From NCBI GenBank assembly GCA_036365515.1, contig CM070873.1:228423876-228487875 (forward strand): 64,000 bases of DNA, written 5' to 3'. Made by a program: the position numbers and the translations under genes. Position 1 is the first letter of the stretch. Every line of letters begins with the position of its first letter. Below are positions 30,651 to 45,091 of the stretch, in pieces. Source of the stretch: Torymus aiolomorphi. Taxonomy: Eukaryota > Arthropoda > Insecta > Hymenoptera > Torymidae. The notes under the pieces were generated by a model. That model searched no databases and was not told the origin of the DNA. It saw only the letters and a program-made list of their open reading frames with translations.

Positions 30651-33600
30651 GGTGTATTTAAGTCCAATTTCAATTTAATTTTTATTTGTACGTTAATTAA
30701 AAGTATAGCATTTTTTCAATAAATCGGAACGATTAAATTAACATAAAAGTATTTAATACGACAAAACTTTTAAAGACACTCAACTCAACAATTTAGACAC
30801 AATTATCTGTAAAATTCATAAAATAACAGTCTGATAAAATCAAATATTAGTTTTTCTGCTACTTTACTGGACAATACGACAAAGCAGTAACTAAAACAAA
30901 CGTTAAAAATATATCACATCAGTATTCGGTTACACTTTTCTACACACTCCTCTCGTATTATCATCGTCAATAATTCATGAACAATATCAATTTTCGAAAC
31001 TCGCCACAAATTAATTTTTCGTATTTCCCCGATGCGAATTCTCTATCCGCAATAACACACACACACACACACGAGATTCATGCCCAAGAGCGATCGAATC
31101 GCTCGAATTTGTACACACACACATCACACACGCGCAGGCTAGGTGTAATGATGCTGTGTGCGCGCACAGCCTTTGTTGTCCCGCTCGCTCGCTCGCTCTC
31201 TCGCGCACGCGTGCCCCGCTTCCCACATCCCCCGGGAGTTCCTCGGGTGTATTTTCGAGGCAGCGAGTGTGCGAGCGCGCGGAGCGATGAAAAATTGAAT
31301 TGTCCCGTAGATAACGCGCGAACGCCGATGTGTGTGACGGCGCAGGCGCGGCGCGCCATATAGGAATATGTATATATAGCGCTCGATACATATTAGACGA
31401 TCGGGCAAGCGTGAATCGGTCCGATGGAAATAACATCGGAGATAAGGAATTATTAAATTACAGAACGGGCGCACGCGCGTGCATGGGTCATGATTCACGC
31501 GCTGGTTCTTTCTATTATACACGCGTTAGAGAATGTTGGAAAAATATTATATCGGCCGCACGATTTTTCTCGCTCCGATACGAAATTTTATTGGGCTTAT
31601 CAAGGCGAGAATAGCGTTTCAATACCGCGGCCTCGGCGAGTATAAAGTTAGGTAGCCGCGCTTTGGCATTTAAATTAAAAGAAACAAAAAGGAAAAGGAA
31701 AAAAACAGTGCCGATATGTAACTGAGAGGTGCGATAAACGCAACTGGAGCGGCGGCGGCGGCGGCGGCGCGCATTTATCGGGCGAGGAAAATGTTTTCGA
31801 CGTGCATGAAAAGCCACTTATAATTTATTTCGGATAACAAGGCGAACGCGGAGGCTTCGATCGTTTGCCACCGCCGCCTCAACCGCGAATAGGCGAGAGT
31901 ATTAACTAAGAGTCTATAGTATCGCTCGCCATTGTCTACCGTCGGAAATATCGAACAGGCTAGACGCACGCGCTCGCTCGCATTCATCTTAGTTGTGCGT
32001 TCGGTTACGTAAAGGTCGCTAAAAGCGTTTAGCGGGCGGAATGGAGAGCTTTCGTGCAAATAGCTCTCATGCGCGTAATCGATAATCCTATATCTTCGCG
32101 TCCGGGGGTGAGAGAGGGTGGAACCTGCGCAATGCCTGAAAGTGAAGAGAGAGAGGCTTGTCGAGGGATTTGCACATTTTATGTTTTCGGATGGGTATTG
32201 CCGTCAGACGTGTGACGTAGAGTGACAGGACTTTTAGTACGGTCGACGAGAGACGTGTGCGTCTTTGTATCGCTCGGTTATCGGTAATTCGCTATTAATC
32301 GGGTTGAAATAGCGGTGTTTATTGGTTGGAAGCTTTTTTTTTTATTTATTTTTTTTTACGACGATTCGGAACATATTCAGAGATTAGTTTGGGTTACGTA
32401 AACGAGTTCTGTACTTTGCTGGAATGTGGCGATTAAATAACTATATATGTAGATGTCGGAGTTGGTTTGAAATATGGTACTCTGATAGTTGAGCACAAAA
32501 CAATTTTAATCTTCGAAATATTCAATAGGATAGTATGTTGCTATGCTATTATCGTTATATACTGGTTGTCACTTGTCAACAGATTATAAAGATTCCAATA
32601 TCTCCTAAACTAATTATTATTATTACCCAGCATAGTTTAAATAGGATATAATATAGTCGGTATATCCAAATCTACGATGCATAAATACTCGATATTTTTC
32701 CTTTTTTTATGAAATCTAGTTTTATGGCATTTTATTGGTATTATGAATAGGTGAAATTACAGATAAGCCCGCATAATTTGTAGACTGTTTTAGACAATTT
32801 ATGCTTTCACGGTCATTGCATTTCAGAGCAAATATCTGAAAAATTCTAAACTTACGTCATTCCATAAAAATGATTATATATATTTCTGTATTCAAATACA
32901 ATCTTTATCATTAATATTCACTTAATCATTTTATCGCAAAAGTATATGACCAACGATTAATTATTCAATTTTTTTCCTCGTTCTTCTCGCATAAAACAGA
33001 TTAACCTCTCCTTACATAACTTTGTATCTCAATAAATTAAAAATATTCGATAAAAATATATACCCTCGTAAACCATTCCACCAACAAAGAACAAAATAAT
33101 ATTAATCACGAGCATTGGGTCAGCTCAATGAACGATATACACATACTTCTCTGTCTCTGCATTTATAACTCGAGAGAAAAAAAAGTCCCGAGTTTAACAA
33201 ACGCCAGGCATTAGCGCTCCAATTATCTACGAATTATCAACCACATTGATAATGATATCTCCCACTCATCCACAAAAACATCGCGCGTCACATTCCATCT
33301 CCTATAACGAAAAAAAGAAACGAGAGTGAGCAACCCGGAGGATCGAACAGCGCGCGAGAGAGCGCAATTACTCGGCTGATTAACGCCTCGCGGAGGAAAA
33401 AGGAGGGGAAGAAAAGCACCGCCTCGGGAATATTCATGTATAAAAGCCCGCTCGCCGTGCTCCATCTGCGCGCGTATATAGCGCTTCTGTCTATCGTGAC
33501 GTATCCCGATTACGTCAGGAGCGAGAGAAAGAGAGAGAGTCGCTCCTCCTATGGCGGAAAGCGGCGATCAAACGCGAGAGCGCGGCCGGGAAAACATATC

Positions 33601-34904
33601 TCGCGAATTAGCGCGCGAGCGATAAGAGAGGGTCGAGAAAAAAGACCGGCCTGTCGACTTTTTTTTATTCTTTACTTCTTTGGTATCGCTGATCGGAGTA
33701 GTAGTGACATGCGCGCGTGATAGGCTGGCCGTGTATTAATGAGACGCGGAGGTATGTAAATGTACGGTATAGATAGGTGTCGCGACGCTGATTCGAGTGT
33801 AAATAAACGCTGCTTTTTTCGTCTATAGCGGTTACATGCTAGTTCTAGTGTATGTGTGTTGTCCGTATCATTACCACGAAAATAAAAAACAACCTGGAAA
33901 TGATTGATATAATTACCGGTAATAAACGCTCGCTTTATTCGATAGATGTTTTACAGCGTTTAATAGCGCGTTCATATTCAATTGCGCAAAAAGTCATAAT
34001 TTACAATCTAGTTTTTAATCTGATTTATTCGCTCCTTTATACAAACGCGCAGTTACTAAAGTAAAATGCGAGCTTTTAAAAGGCTTTTTATTACTTTTCA
34101 TACAATGCTTATTTTATTACTCCGCTTTACATATTCCACGCAACCAACGTGCGTATATTATACACATTAAATTCACGGCGTTGAAAATCGTCTGCAGTTT
34201 GTCGCACACAATCCACTCGATACTTTATTTCCACATTGTCTCTCCCCGCGGGCAGAATCCCGCGCTGTTATATAGAAAGCAGCCGGAGAAAGAAGCAAAA
34301 GGGATTATAAGGAAATTAAATTTCACGCGATGAAATTCCATTCATCCTCTTTCTCCCGCGATGCAAATACATTTCACTTTTACGGCTTTAGCGTCTCCCG
34401 GCGCGCGAGCAAATTCCGCGGGATCTCGCGCGGAAATTCTCTCTTGCTCGCGTCGCTCGCGTACTTTTCCTTAAAACTTGGAAGGCACGCGCGCGTATAC
34501 GCGCTCTCTTACCTCGTCGTCGTCCTCGTCTTTCCCTCGGTCTTTGAAAAGCGGAGGAAAGGGAGGAAGGAAAAAAATAGCGGATTAGACTTTATAATAT
34601 AAAAGACGAATCTCTATATAGGAAGGAGAGAGAGAGGGAACGAGAGGTAGTTTATTTAAATCCGCGCGGCGCTGCAGCAGTGACTCATCATCTTGGCATT
34701 GTTTCGTTAAATGGAATTTCTATCTAATTTAAATGCGACTTAGCCTAGAAATAATACGATTATGCGTTAGCTTATTCTGTTTGTTAATCTCCTTTGCACA
34801 CCATTGTTAGCCGTATAGAGAGCGCCGAAACAGTGAGAGCGAGAGAGATCCGCTGCATCCACGCTGCTCCTCTATCTCTCGCTCTAGAGCACGGAGCAGT
34901 AGCT

Positions 34905-34908
<4 letters not shown>
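30651..34908 (+). other. Intronic stretch without exons
   Basis: No exon is supported. AT-rich at 30651-31060 and 32330-33130, CpG-rich elsewhere. Minor features are a CA run at 31056-31072 and a GGC triplet run at about 31750-31769. Confidence 0.5.

Positions 34909-34979
<71 letters not shown>
34909..34979. repeat. (CT)n microsatellite, about 71 bp
   Basis: A pure CT tract. Confidence 0.96.
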
Positions 34980-34982
<3 letters not shown>

Positions 34983-37900
34983 GCGGTGCCCTTTTTGCGC
35001 CTTACTGTACATTATTTCAGTACAGTCCACTTCGCCGCTATAGGAATCCTCCCCCCTGGCTTACGCGGCCCCGAGTTCGCTCGCTCGCTCGCTCAGTGAC
35101 GCTCATTTGCGGCTGCACGCACACGCGCGAGCACTCGGCCGCGACGCGGAAAAAATTAACGAACTTTTATCTTCAATTTCATGCAGACGCGACGAATTTA
35201 ATGCAAATCGCCGCATTAACTTGAAATTAACATTTTAATATGTAATCCTTTCACGTGCGCGCGCGCGCGCGGCATAATCATAGTTTGAAAAGTCGCGCTC
35301 ATGCTCGAATGGCTCGCGCTCCCCCCTCCCACGCGTTGGCTGGAAGTGAGAGCTCGCTGCATTTATTTTATTACGGCTTTCAAGTTTTATGGCCGAACTG
35401 GCGTAAAGTATTAATTTATTTTTCGCTCAATATAATAAACTCGCTTATAATTAAGCAATGAAGTATTTATCACGATATACTTAACATTAATCTCGCATAA
35501 TTGTAAAAATGAGCATTCCAGATAATGACGCAAATTAACGGCAAACATTATAGTTGTAAACAAAACAAGTTCAACGTTCATCTTTGCACTTTCGTTTATT
35601 TGCGAGCTAAAAGTCAGCCGGCAAGTGTAAAATATTAACTAGCTAAACTCGAGCAGCAGCAGCAGCATCAGAAATAAAGTACGACAGGGAGCGCGAGGAT
35701 CTGTTTAGTTTGAGATCCACTGGCTGTTACCACCGGTCAAACTTTCGCGTGTTAATTCCGCCTGAAACGGTTGTGCGCTCGCTCGCTTGCCGGTACAGTC
35801 TCCTTTCAAAAGCAAGTTCGCCCGTTACCGTAATTCACCAATTTTGCCTTGAAAAGTACGCGAGAGCGAGCGAGCAGCTTGCAGCGGCGCTCGATCCGGG
35901 AAATTTAAGCGATCGCTAAATCGAGTGCCGTTTCCTGCGTCTCGGAGCAGCGCGCAACAACGTACAGTGCGCGCTGTATGTTCTTAATTTATCGTCGAAA
36001 ATATTTCTATTATAATTGAGTTATTAAAAGCGTGATAGGTATTTAATATTTTTTATAGCTTCTTTAACAAAACTTCCAATTTTAATGCTTTCAAAATTAC
36101 ATCCTTTTTGACAAAGTATAAGTAATGTGTTTATCTCTTATATTCTTAAAGAAGTTGCCAAATATTTATTTACCAAACATTAACGGAATAAATTAACATT
36201 GAAACTAGTTCATCTTCGATCAATAGAGAACAGCTCAGTCTCTCGCTTCTATTTATAAAAACTATAGCTTAAACATCTTCCACGAAATTGACCCGGCATT
36301 AATTAACGAGTAGCACGCCAGAGCACAGAACCGAGGCACTCCTAATCGACTGCTCGAACGCTCGCCATTAGACTCTAACGCTATACCACCGCCGCGGAGA
36401 GAGTATAGCGCGTCACCGCTGTTTTTCGCGCGCCGTTCATAAATTAGTCGATATATATTCAACCGACGACATTTATCACGCCGTAAGCTTTCTCTCTCTC
36501 TCCAGCGGCAAAAAACGACGCGAAAACACAAGGGAGGGAGCGAACCGAAGCGCCAATGCGACGAAAAAGAAATTAAATAACTCCATATAATTTCGCAAAA
36601 TTTATCGCATCCTCCGCCACCACCGCCGCGACCTAATACGACGAATCGCGAATTTCGCCTGTATAACGCACACAGAGAAAGAGAGAGAGAGAAAGCGAGT
36701 ATATAGGAAGGGAGAGAGAGAATAACGTTCGCTTGCGAGCAGCGAGAAAAAAAAGGAGAGAAACGAGGCGGCGGCGCGCGCGCGCTCCGGAGAAGCTCGA
36801 CATTTCTTTTTTGCAGAGCGCGCGACAGGCAAAAATAAACGAGTGGTAGTCCCTCTCTCTCTCTCTCTTTCTCCGAGTAAATAAGCGCGATGGCTCGGCG
36901 CACGGAGGAAGACGAAGAAGGCGCAGAAGAAAAGAGAGGGAGAAAAGGCAAAAAAGGAAAAAGAGGAGCACACGAACGCGGAGAGAGAGAGAGAAAGAGG
37001 GGGGGGTAGGAGAAAAAAAGTAAAAAGACAGCGGCGGCCCCGAGTACCGCTATTTCTCGCTCATGAGCATCCGCGCGCCGGCGGGTTATATGCGTGTGCG
37101 CGTGTATATATATACGTGTGTGTATATACCGTCATACCACTGACACTGCGCTCGCTCGCCCCGCTTTTTAGGGGGCTGCGCGGTTCGGAAAGCCCGGAGC
37201 TTCGCATAAATTACGGTAGCAGAGTGTATAGCGCGAGGATGAGGACTTTTTCGTGCCGCGCCGCCCGAGAGTTTTCAAGGTCCGCTTGCTTCGGGAGGGA
37301 GAGAGAGAGAGAGAGGGAAGAAAGTGCGCGCACGAGCACAGAGGGAGCTAATGCTCTCTCTCTCTCCTCTCTCGTTTTGTACTCTTTTCCTCGGCCGACC
37401 TCGCGCGCGTTCCTCTCGCGGACGGTTCGCATAACTTATGAGAGCGTCCGCGTCTAACGGTCCGCACGCGCGCGCCAACCAGTATATGGGAGAAGAAGAG
37501 GGAGAGAGAGAGAGAGAGAGCGCGCGAGAGAGATAGAGATAGTAAGAGTAAAAGAGTGAAGTATTTGTTGCCCTCCCGAGTAGTTTATGCAAAACGTGCG
37601 GTGTTCCGTTCGCACGTATTATACGGAGAAATCGAAAAGTTATCGACGAAACATTCTAGTTTCCGAGCGGAATTTTATAGAGGACGATAAAGATATGAAT
37701 TGCGAAGCGGAGGTAGCGAGTTGGTATATGGAGAAAGTTGGCGCGTAAACAATTAAAATACTCGCTGGGTATAATTGTGTGTATATATATACACGCAGTG
37801 CTGAGCGTGCGGTGCCGCCGCCGACGCTACTACTGCAGTTCGCGTTAGCGATGTTCCTATTCCGAGTAGTGTGTGCAAGTGGTGAATAAATGTGCTCTCC

Positions 37901-40733
37901 GCATAGCGTGTCGTAATATAACTGCGCGGGGAGAGCCTAAATTTAATAGGATATGAATAGACTCATATTTTAGCGACTGCAGTCGAGCGTAATATAGCGC
38001 CCCGCGTACTTTGTTTAGTATATAAGTATGCGCGTTTGGTATAATAAAAAAAGAAAAGAAAAACGTTTAATGCTACTTTCCGCGATATAAGTAGAATAAT
38101 GGACCTCTTTTAAAGCGCGTTAAACGTATGCTATACATTATTATTATTATATAAAATTTTCTCCACTCACGCGCGAATTTCTCAATTCGCATTGCGAAAG
38201 CTTACATATATATGTAGTGCAAGCGCTAAACGCGCGTCGGTTTGTGAAACGTATATAAAACATTACTACTATACCTCGGCAGCGAATTTTCAAAGTCGTG
38301 ACGCGCTCTCTAACGATATACATAAAAAGATGCTGCTCATCATCACTTTGTCCCGTTGCGAATATCCCACGTATACATAACGTGTATTCCACCGCTTGAT
38401 AAATCGAAGTATAATGGCTGTGAGGCAACAATTACCCTCGTGCAACTCATTCCCGAAACCACGTTAACAATGCTGAATGCTCCCCGACCTTCGCATATAA
38501 TATCCCCGTTAAAGACGCGTACACTCACACATACACACACACACACATCTTCGCACAATTACAAGTAGCCACGACGGCGACCTACTTGAGAAAAAAAAGG
38601 CGCGCTCATCACAATTGAAGACGAGACGAGACAGACGAGCGAGAGATCCAGTTCTTCACCCGTCTCTCGATCGCGTCGCCGACGACGTCGACGACGACGC
38701 GCGTTGCGAAATAGCCTCCGCGAGTCACGCAACGCGCGATTTGTGTATTATATACACGAGGACTCGCAGCCCATTCTTTCCTCCGCCGTCTCTTCATCTC
38801 CCGCGAGAAAGGCACGTGCATAATGGATATTATTGCACGCATATATAAGCGAGTTTGTAATTAAGGGTCTCGTCTCTCTCTCTCTCTCTCTCTAGCGCGG
38901 CATTGTATATCGGGAGAGCCTCTGAATGCCGCGCGTTATATTGCGCTGGATTTCCCGCGCGCGTAAGAAGATCGACAGCTGTCGGCCATTATTTGACGAA
39001 TTGCGCTAGAGAACGCGTATATATACATATATATGCATGTGTATGCTATGCGGTGGCGGTGGCGGCGGCGGCGGGTAGCATAGAGCTCGATCCGAGGCGC
39101 CGTAATTCGTGTCGAGCTCTGGGCGCTCGCGAGCTCCTGAGTAATTCCAGGTATCGTTAAACTCTCGCGAGAGAGCTGCCGCGTGACTGCCGTAAATAAT
39201 TGGCGAGAGACCCCCGCTTGCGCACTTTCGAGAATGTGTGTGCGCGCGTGCGCGCGGGCTTTATTAGCCCTTTATTAGGCCGCGCGAGCGCGCTTTATGA
39301 TTCGCCGCGTGCGGAGCTAGAAGTCGAGAGAGAGAGAGAGAGAGAGAGAGTCAGTGAGTGAGATTTGCTTTTGAGTGTGTAAGCGAGTGATGTGAAGAAG
39401 CGTTTTGAGTCGCGTATATATAAGCGCGGTTTTAATCGGAGAGGGGGACCGAAAGAGTACAGCACACACCGGTTTTACGAGAGGGTTATATAGGGGACGA
39501 CGGCGACGGCTTCAATTTGTTTTCTTTTTTTTCTTCGCGTCATATGCTTCTCTATAGTTTTTAATTACCGCACACATTCGCCAGCTCGACACAATGTGCT
39601 GGTTCAGATATTTATGCTGCCGTTCGGAATACCGGTATAATAACTCAATTTTGTAGTTTTTTTTTTATTTTACGGACCGTATATTAATTACTCATTCTTA
39701 ACGTGTATAGTAATTATGAGCATACTTCGTTACGCGAAAATGCAAGAATATGGCCATACAACTTTTTTTTTTATTTTTCGGGTAAATTTCTTAACCACAT
39801 GACCAATCCGCCACTGTGCAGAGAACCTTTTATCTTATAAATACATTATATAATGCGCTGATAACGGGGTACGGGCGTAAGAACACGCGATTTCTCGCGA
39901 TAACGTGCATACAAAGTGGCGAAAGCGGAATAACTGATAAGCGCCGCCCGATCGATATATTGGAAGTCAAGATTAATCGATAAGATCGATGAGAGCGCGT
40001 TACCTTGGATCACCTTGAGAGTTAAAAGAGAAAAAAAATACTTCTCGCGTTACGAGGCCCGCATATCGGTCTCGATGAGAAACGTGATTTATATATTTTA
40101 TCTTATAAATATATATTAATCCCAATAATTCAACAAAAAAAAAAAAACAGGCAATTTTGACGCATAAATTTTCATTATTATACCCGCGTTTCTCGTGCCC
40201 CCTCCGCGCGCAACCTTTTCGCGGATATAAATTCTACCGGAGTTCTAAATCGTCGCATTATGCGAAAACTTCTCTCTGTCTCCCCTCCTCTCTCTTTCCG
40301 GGTAAGAGCACAAGTTTGTCGCTCCCCAGGAACTCTTCTCTCTCGCGAGAAAAAGCCTCGCGCTCGCGCAATACTGCATCGCAGTTGCTCCGCCTGATCC
40401 TAAAATCCTCGGCTTCGGGCGGAGTAAATAAGAAAGACACCGCCGTAATCGCGAGAGCGCAAAGTAAAAAAAAAGATGACTCTCGTAATTAGCCGTGGTC
40501 GAAACTCCATCCCTATATATAAAGTAAAAATATTTTTCCGAAGCGGGGGAGCGATCTATCGCATCGCTCCCTCCTTAATTGCGCGCGGCCGTGTTCTCTC
40601 TCTCTCTCTCTCTTGAAAGCGGGCGGCTACTTCCGGTCTCCTCCTCGCGTATCCGGTCCTGTCCAGCGCTCTCTCTCTTCTCCTTTATGCACGGCGTACT
40701 TGACTCTTTTGTTTTTTTTTCTTCCTCTCATTC

Positions 40734-40738
<5 letters not shown>
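34980..40738 (+). other. Intronic stretch without exons
   Basis: No exon is supported. Minor features are a GCTC tetranucleotide run at about 35078-35095, a CAG triplet run at 35653-35665, and short GA/CT runs around 36675-36720, 37301-37316, 38874-38892 and 39330-39350. A GGC/GGT triplet run lies at about 39052-39075. CpG-rich sequence dominates, with AT-rich parts near 35400-35560, 35980-36250 and 39530-39860. Confidence 0.5.

Positions 40739-40774
<36 letters not shown>
40739..40774. repeat. (CT)n microsatellite, about 36 bp
   Basis: A pure CT tract, with a further CT run upstream at about 40595-40613. Confidence 0.94.
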
Positions 40775-40778
<4 letters not shown>

Positions 40779-42863
40779 ATATAATACCGTCCATCTCGCG
40801 TATATACAAGCTGCGTCGGCGTTTTTTGCCCTCAGAAGCGCGCGTTATATACGCCGAACGAAAAATTAAAGTCACGGATACCACTCCTTTGTTCGGGCGC
40901 GGATTAGCCCTGGTTTTCTCTCCCCGGGCTCCGCGTTTTTTGTACACGCGAGACCGCATCTTGGCGGCCGGAAGCGATCGACGGCGGCGGTGGCGTGGGT
41001 CGCTGTCTGATTTACATTTCAAATGCTGCGTGGACGAGCCCTTAATTAACGAGCCTTCCTCCGATGTGCGTAAGCCATTTACTCCCGACGAGACCGAGAG
41101 GATATTGCCTTAATTCGAAGACTGCCTTCATTTTTTTTCCACGATTTTTCAATCTCTGCGAGATAAATGTGACGCTATAATTATGCCGTGTGTGCTCTGG
41201 GGTCGGATGATCCGAAAGGTCAACACAAAGCGAGGGCGTACTTCATTAAATTGATAAACGAATTGAACGCGTTAAATATGGGAGCGCGCGCGAGCTGTTG
41301 GACATACAACTGTTAATCCAAATACGCGCGTGCCTGAATTAATAATGAAATATCGCGTTAATACGTACACGCCGGGTCCGCGTGTGATAAAATCAATTTT
41401 CCAGTATGTAGTATCTGGCAATCAGCGCTCTCTCTCTCTCTCTCGCAATTGGACCTGTCGATAATAAAGCGCCTTATCGTTCATTTTCGCGGCGATGAAA
41501 CTGGAATTACTCGGCAATCGCATTGGGCTTCTAAAGCTTCACGACCTTCCCAATTTCGAACTTTGCGCGCCCTCTATGTCTATCTCGCTGTTGTCTCGCG
41601 CTTGTGTTGTGATTTCTGGCTGTGAACTTCCCCATCTGATTGCATTCAGGCGCTTGCTAATGCCTTTTACGCTTTATACGACGGCAATAAAAATGGCGGC
41701 TCTGCGCGATAAAGATGCCATTTCAGGATGATTATCGTTAATTATGAGCGAGTCGTAATATCAATTATTTGCTCGCATATGTCCCTGATGCGTGATAATG
41801 CATATCGTTTCACTTAATGTTATTGCGTTTATTAATGACGAATTCATTTTATAATTATTTTAATCAAAAATGTAATTATTCGGCTCCGCATTAATATAAA
41901 CGTATTTTTCTATATTAAACCCAGTGGTTTTAATTATTATCAACCGTATTCGTTGATATTAACTGATGTTTTACCATCGTTTATAAAACGTATACATTAG
42001 AACGTCATCGGATGTGGTAATAATAATCAACGTTTTAAAAATTCAATTTAATTGTCAGAATCTATACATATCACTGGAATTATTATAGAACCATATGGTG
42101 AAAAAAAAATTGACGAGTGCCTGTTACACGAAATTCCATTTGAAACGGCCGTCATACATGAATACAAGTTAGCCGTTTGCGTAATCCTGTCTTTTACAGG
42201 ATGTACGCATGTACGCTTGTTTCTTATAAGGATCGATCTTTCTTTGTTTCGAAAACTCTCTTGCATTGCCTCACGTTAAGACCTATTACGTGCACCACAA
42301 ACCTCGCCACGTATACTTTGTACGTTGTGTATACGTTGAAAAAAAAATTCAATGCAAAAGGCTATAATTTTTGTTTCAATTGCAGACTTCATTAACATTC
42401 GTCATTCTCCCACGAAAATAACGGGATTTCAGTTCACGCATCGGCGAGAAATAAACAATCTAAAAATAAATTCACATCGCGCGGAGGGGGGAGTGAAAGA
42501 GTGAGAATACCACACGCACACGCGCCGTGAAATATGCTATGCGCGTTATTAGTTCATTATTCGTGGACGGACACTCTCGCGTGCGTATACGCGCGGTGAA
42601 ATGACAATGCGCGGATGAAAAAAAAGGGCCATTTTCATCGAAATTTCGCGAGTAATTTATTATCGCCCGACAGAGAGAGATCTGCCTCTCTCTCTCTCGC
42701 TCGGGCCATTTGTTGCAAGAAAATAATAGAGCCGACAGAGAGAGCGAGTCCGTATTTCATTGTCGCGGCCGACGACGCTATTTTAATGCGCGCCAACAAT
42801 GTACATAAATTACGGCCTATTCGTTTCAATAATTGAGGAATATAGAACCGCCTGTGCGCGAGA

Positions 42864-42898
<35 letters not shown>

Positions 42899-43059
42899 TG
42901 AGTATCGTGGAACGCAATAACCACGAGTTAAAAGCACCAATGGATGAAATTGATACAAATGAACCTTGTCTCTCCACCAGCCGATTGTATTTTTTTTTAT
43001 TTTTCAACGTGACAATTCAATCAACACCCGTCATTTCTCACATATTATACGTTTAGCCA
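40775..43059 (+). other. Intronic stretch without exons
   Basis: No exon is supported. The acceptor-like CTGTCTTTTACAG at about 42199 is followed by no bounded coding frame. AT-rich at about 41740-42060; a GA run lies at about 42868-42893. Confidence 0.5.
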
Positions 43060-43306
43060 CACGCAGAAAAAAGGTTTAAGAAAAATTACTATATTTATAG
43101 TAACCGTGGGACAGACTCAATTATCATAAAATTGACTACAATTTATAGTAAAAACTGTTTTTAGTAAATTTTACTATTTATATAGCAATTTTTACTATAA
43201 ATTGTAGTAAATTTTATGATAATGCAAGTCAGTCTCAAAGTTCCTATAGAATATAGTAATTTCTCTTACATTTATAGTAAATTTTCCTACAACATTTCTC
43301 TCAGTG
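43060..43306. mobile_element. MITE, CACTGAGA-type ends, about 247 bp
   Basis: The left end is CACGCAGAAAAAAGG. The right end, read on the opposite strand, is CACTGAGAGAAATGTTG, followed by TAGGAAAATTTACTATAAAT. The interior is made of mirrored TTTATAGTAA and TTTACTATAAATTGTAG blocks and is almost wholly palindromic. The end sequence and the TAGGAAAATTTACT block are shared with the larger element at 45092-45856. A CA dinucleotide flanks both sides; a TA duplication as in the other copy is not visible. Confidence 0.75.
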
Positions 43307-43594
43307 CATCAATTTCCTTTATAAATAAAAAAATGTCCTCACCGCAATTCCACCCCCCGCGTTACCCGAAAATCCCACCCATCCATCGTCAACCAAATTC
43401 ACTGCCACACACTGCACAAACCAGCCCGCGCGCAACGGGAATCCACAGCACACTCACACACACATAACAGTCGCAAAGTTACGGTCGCCCACTCCCGAGG
43501 ATATAATCCACGCCGGCGCGCTGGGGGATTAGCATTAGCGGACGTCGCGCGTATACACGGCGTATGATCGCAGCCGTGTGTAGACCCCGCGCAC

Positions 43595-43659
<65 letters not shown>

Positions 43660-45091
43660 CGACGTTGTATAGCCCTCGACACGCACGCGCGGTTGTACTT
43701 GTTCCCGGGTATACGCGCAGCGCAGATGCACATGGCAAGGGACATTAACGGCCCCGTGCGTGTATCTGTGTGTGCTGGGAAGGAGAAGAGAGGAGTGGTG
43801 ATCGACCTTGACTTACTTATATATTCGCGAGAGTGTGATCGGACGAGGTACAATCAGGTTTTTATCGTAGAGCTGTTTTTTTTTATTCATTGTATACTTA
43901 TGTGATTGTTTAAGAGAATGCGGTTAGTGTTATAGTTGAGGCAAATTGATGTAGATGGTTAAGGTTTGAGTGCAAAATTACTTCATTATTAACGAGCTCG
44001 CGTATATCCCATTTGGGAAAAATTCAACTTGATTTCGCGTTAAACATTTAGCTAATAGCTGTATTTTCCGATCGCGTAATCGATTTTGAATAAATCATGC
44101 GAACGTCCCATCCCCGCAGCGCTCCGTGCAAATGGTCGCGCGCGGTTACTTCTCATCGATTGAGCGCGCGCGCCTCCCTGCAATATTTACTGCTCTCTAT
44201 AGCCATCCTATATAATCCCGCCCGGCCTCTATGGTCACAACAAATTCCCTCCGTCCCTCTCCCTTTACGCTAAATACTCCCTAACAGACCACCTATCGTC
44301 AAAAATTCCACCTCATTACAGCCTACAGCTCCCGCAAAACTTGAAAAACTCCTATACGTATATCCTACTCCCTCTGTGAGCGCGATAACCGGCCTTGAAT
44401 TACCAAAAGACAAACGGCCTACATAGCCCCGCGGCCGCCATAACTCCTTCGGGGTGGTCATAACGCAATACTTGCCGCTGTACCGTGCGCGTGTGTGCGT
44501 GGCCGCGCGTCCTAATAGCCGAATCCTCGCACATACATACAGAGGGGGCGAGCAGACGTCCTCGCTCTCGGATATATCCGACGCTTGTAACCATTATCCT
44601 CGAGCGTGTTTGCACGGATAGGCGCGCGCGCGCGCGTGCGGGTTATATGCCGCGCTGGCTGCTGTGCGTTTGTCCGAGTAAGAGCCAGAGAGCAGCGTGC
44701 GCAATCTACGCCGTTAACACGCGCGCGCGCAAGAGAGGCCGCGCACTTATTGGCCTTATCTCGCGCGACGTGTTCATCGGGGCCGGACGATTGCTGCCGC
44801 GTGTTCGAGAGGCTCGGTGACTGGATATGTTCGAGGAAATTTTTGTGTATTGTTCAGGGAGAGAGATGGTGGTGGAGGGTTTTTTTTTTTTGGTTGAATC
44901 ATGTAAATTGGTAGGAGTGCAGGCAATGTAAACGACGCGGTGTGTTTTCGTTTCGGAGTGTTTGTATACGGCGCGTGCAGCGATCGGATCGTATGTGAGC
45001 GCACGGGTTCAATTGGTTGATCGTTTTAATTTGCAGCGAATCGTGTAGTAATATTCTCCGAGGGTCTTTATTAAACAAGATCGGATATATA
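43307..45091 (+). other. Intronic stretch without exons
   Basis: No exon is supported. It contains a GA tract at 43597-43653 (listed separately) and CpG-rich sequence with short CG runs near 44620-44640 and 44720-44730. A T run lies at 44880-44891. Confidence 0.5.
43597..43653. repeat. (GA)n microsatellite, about 57 bp
   Basis: A pure GA tract. Confidence 0.96.
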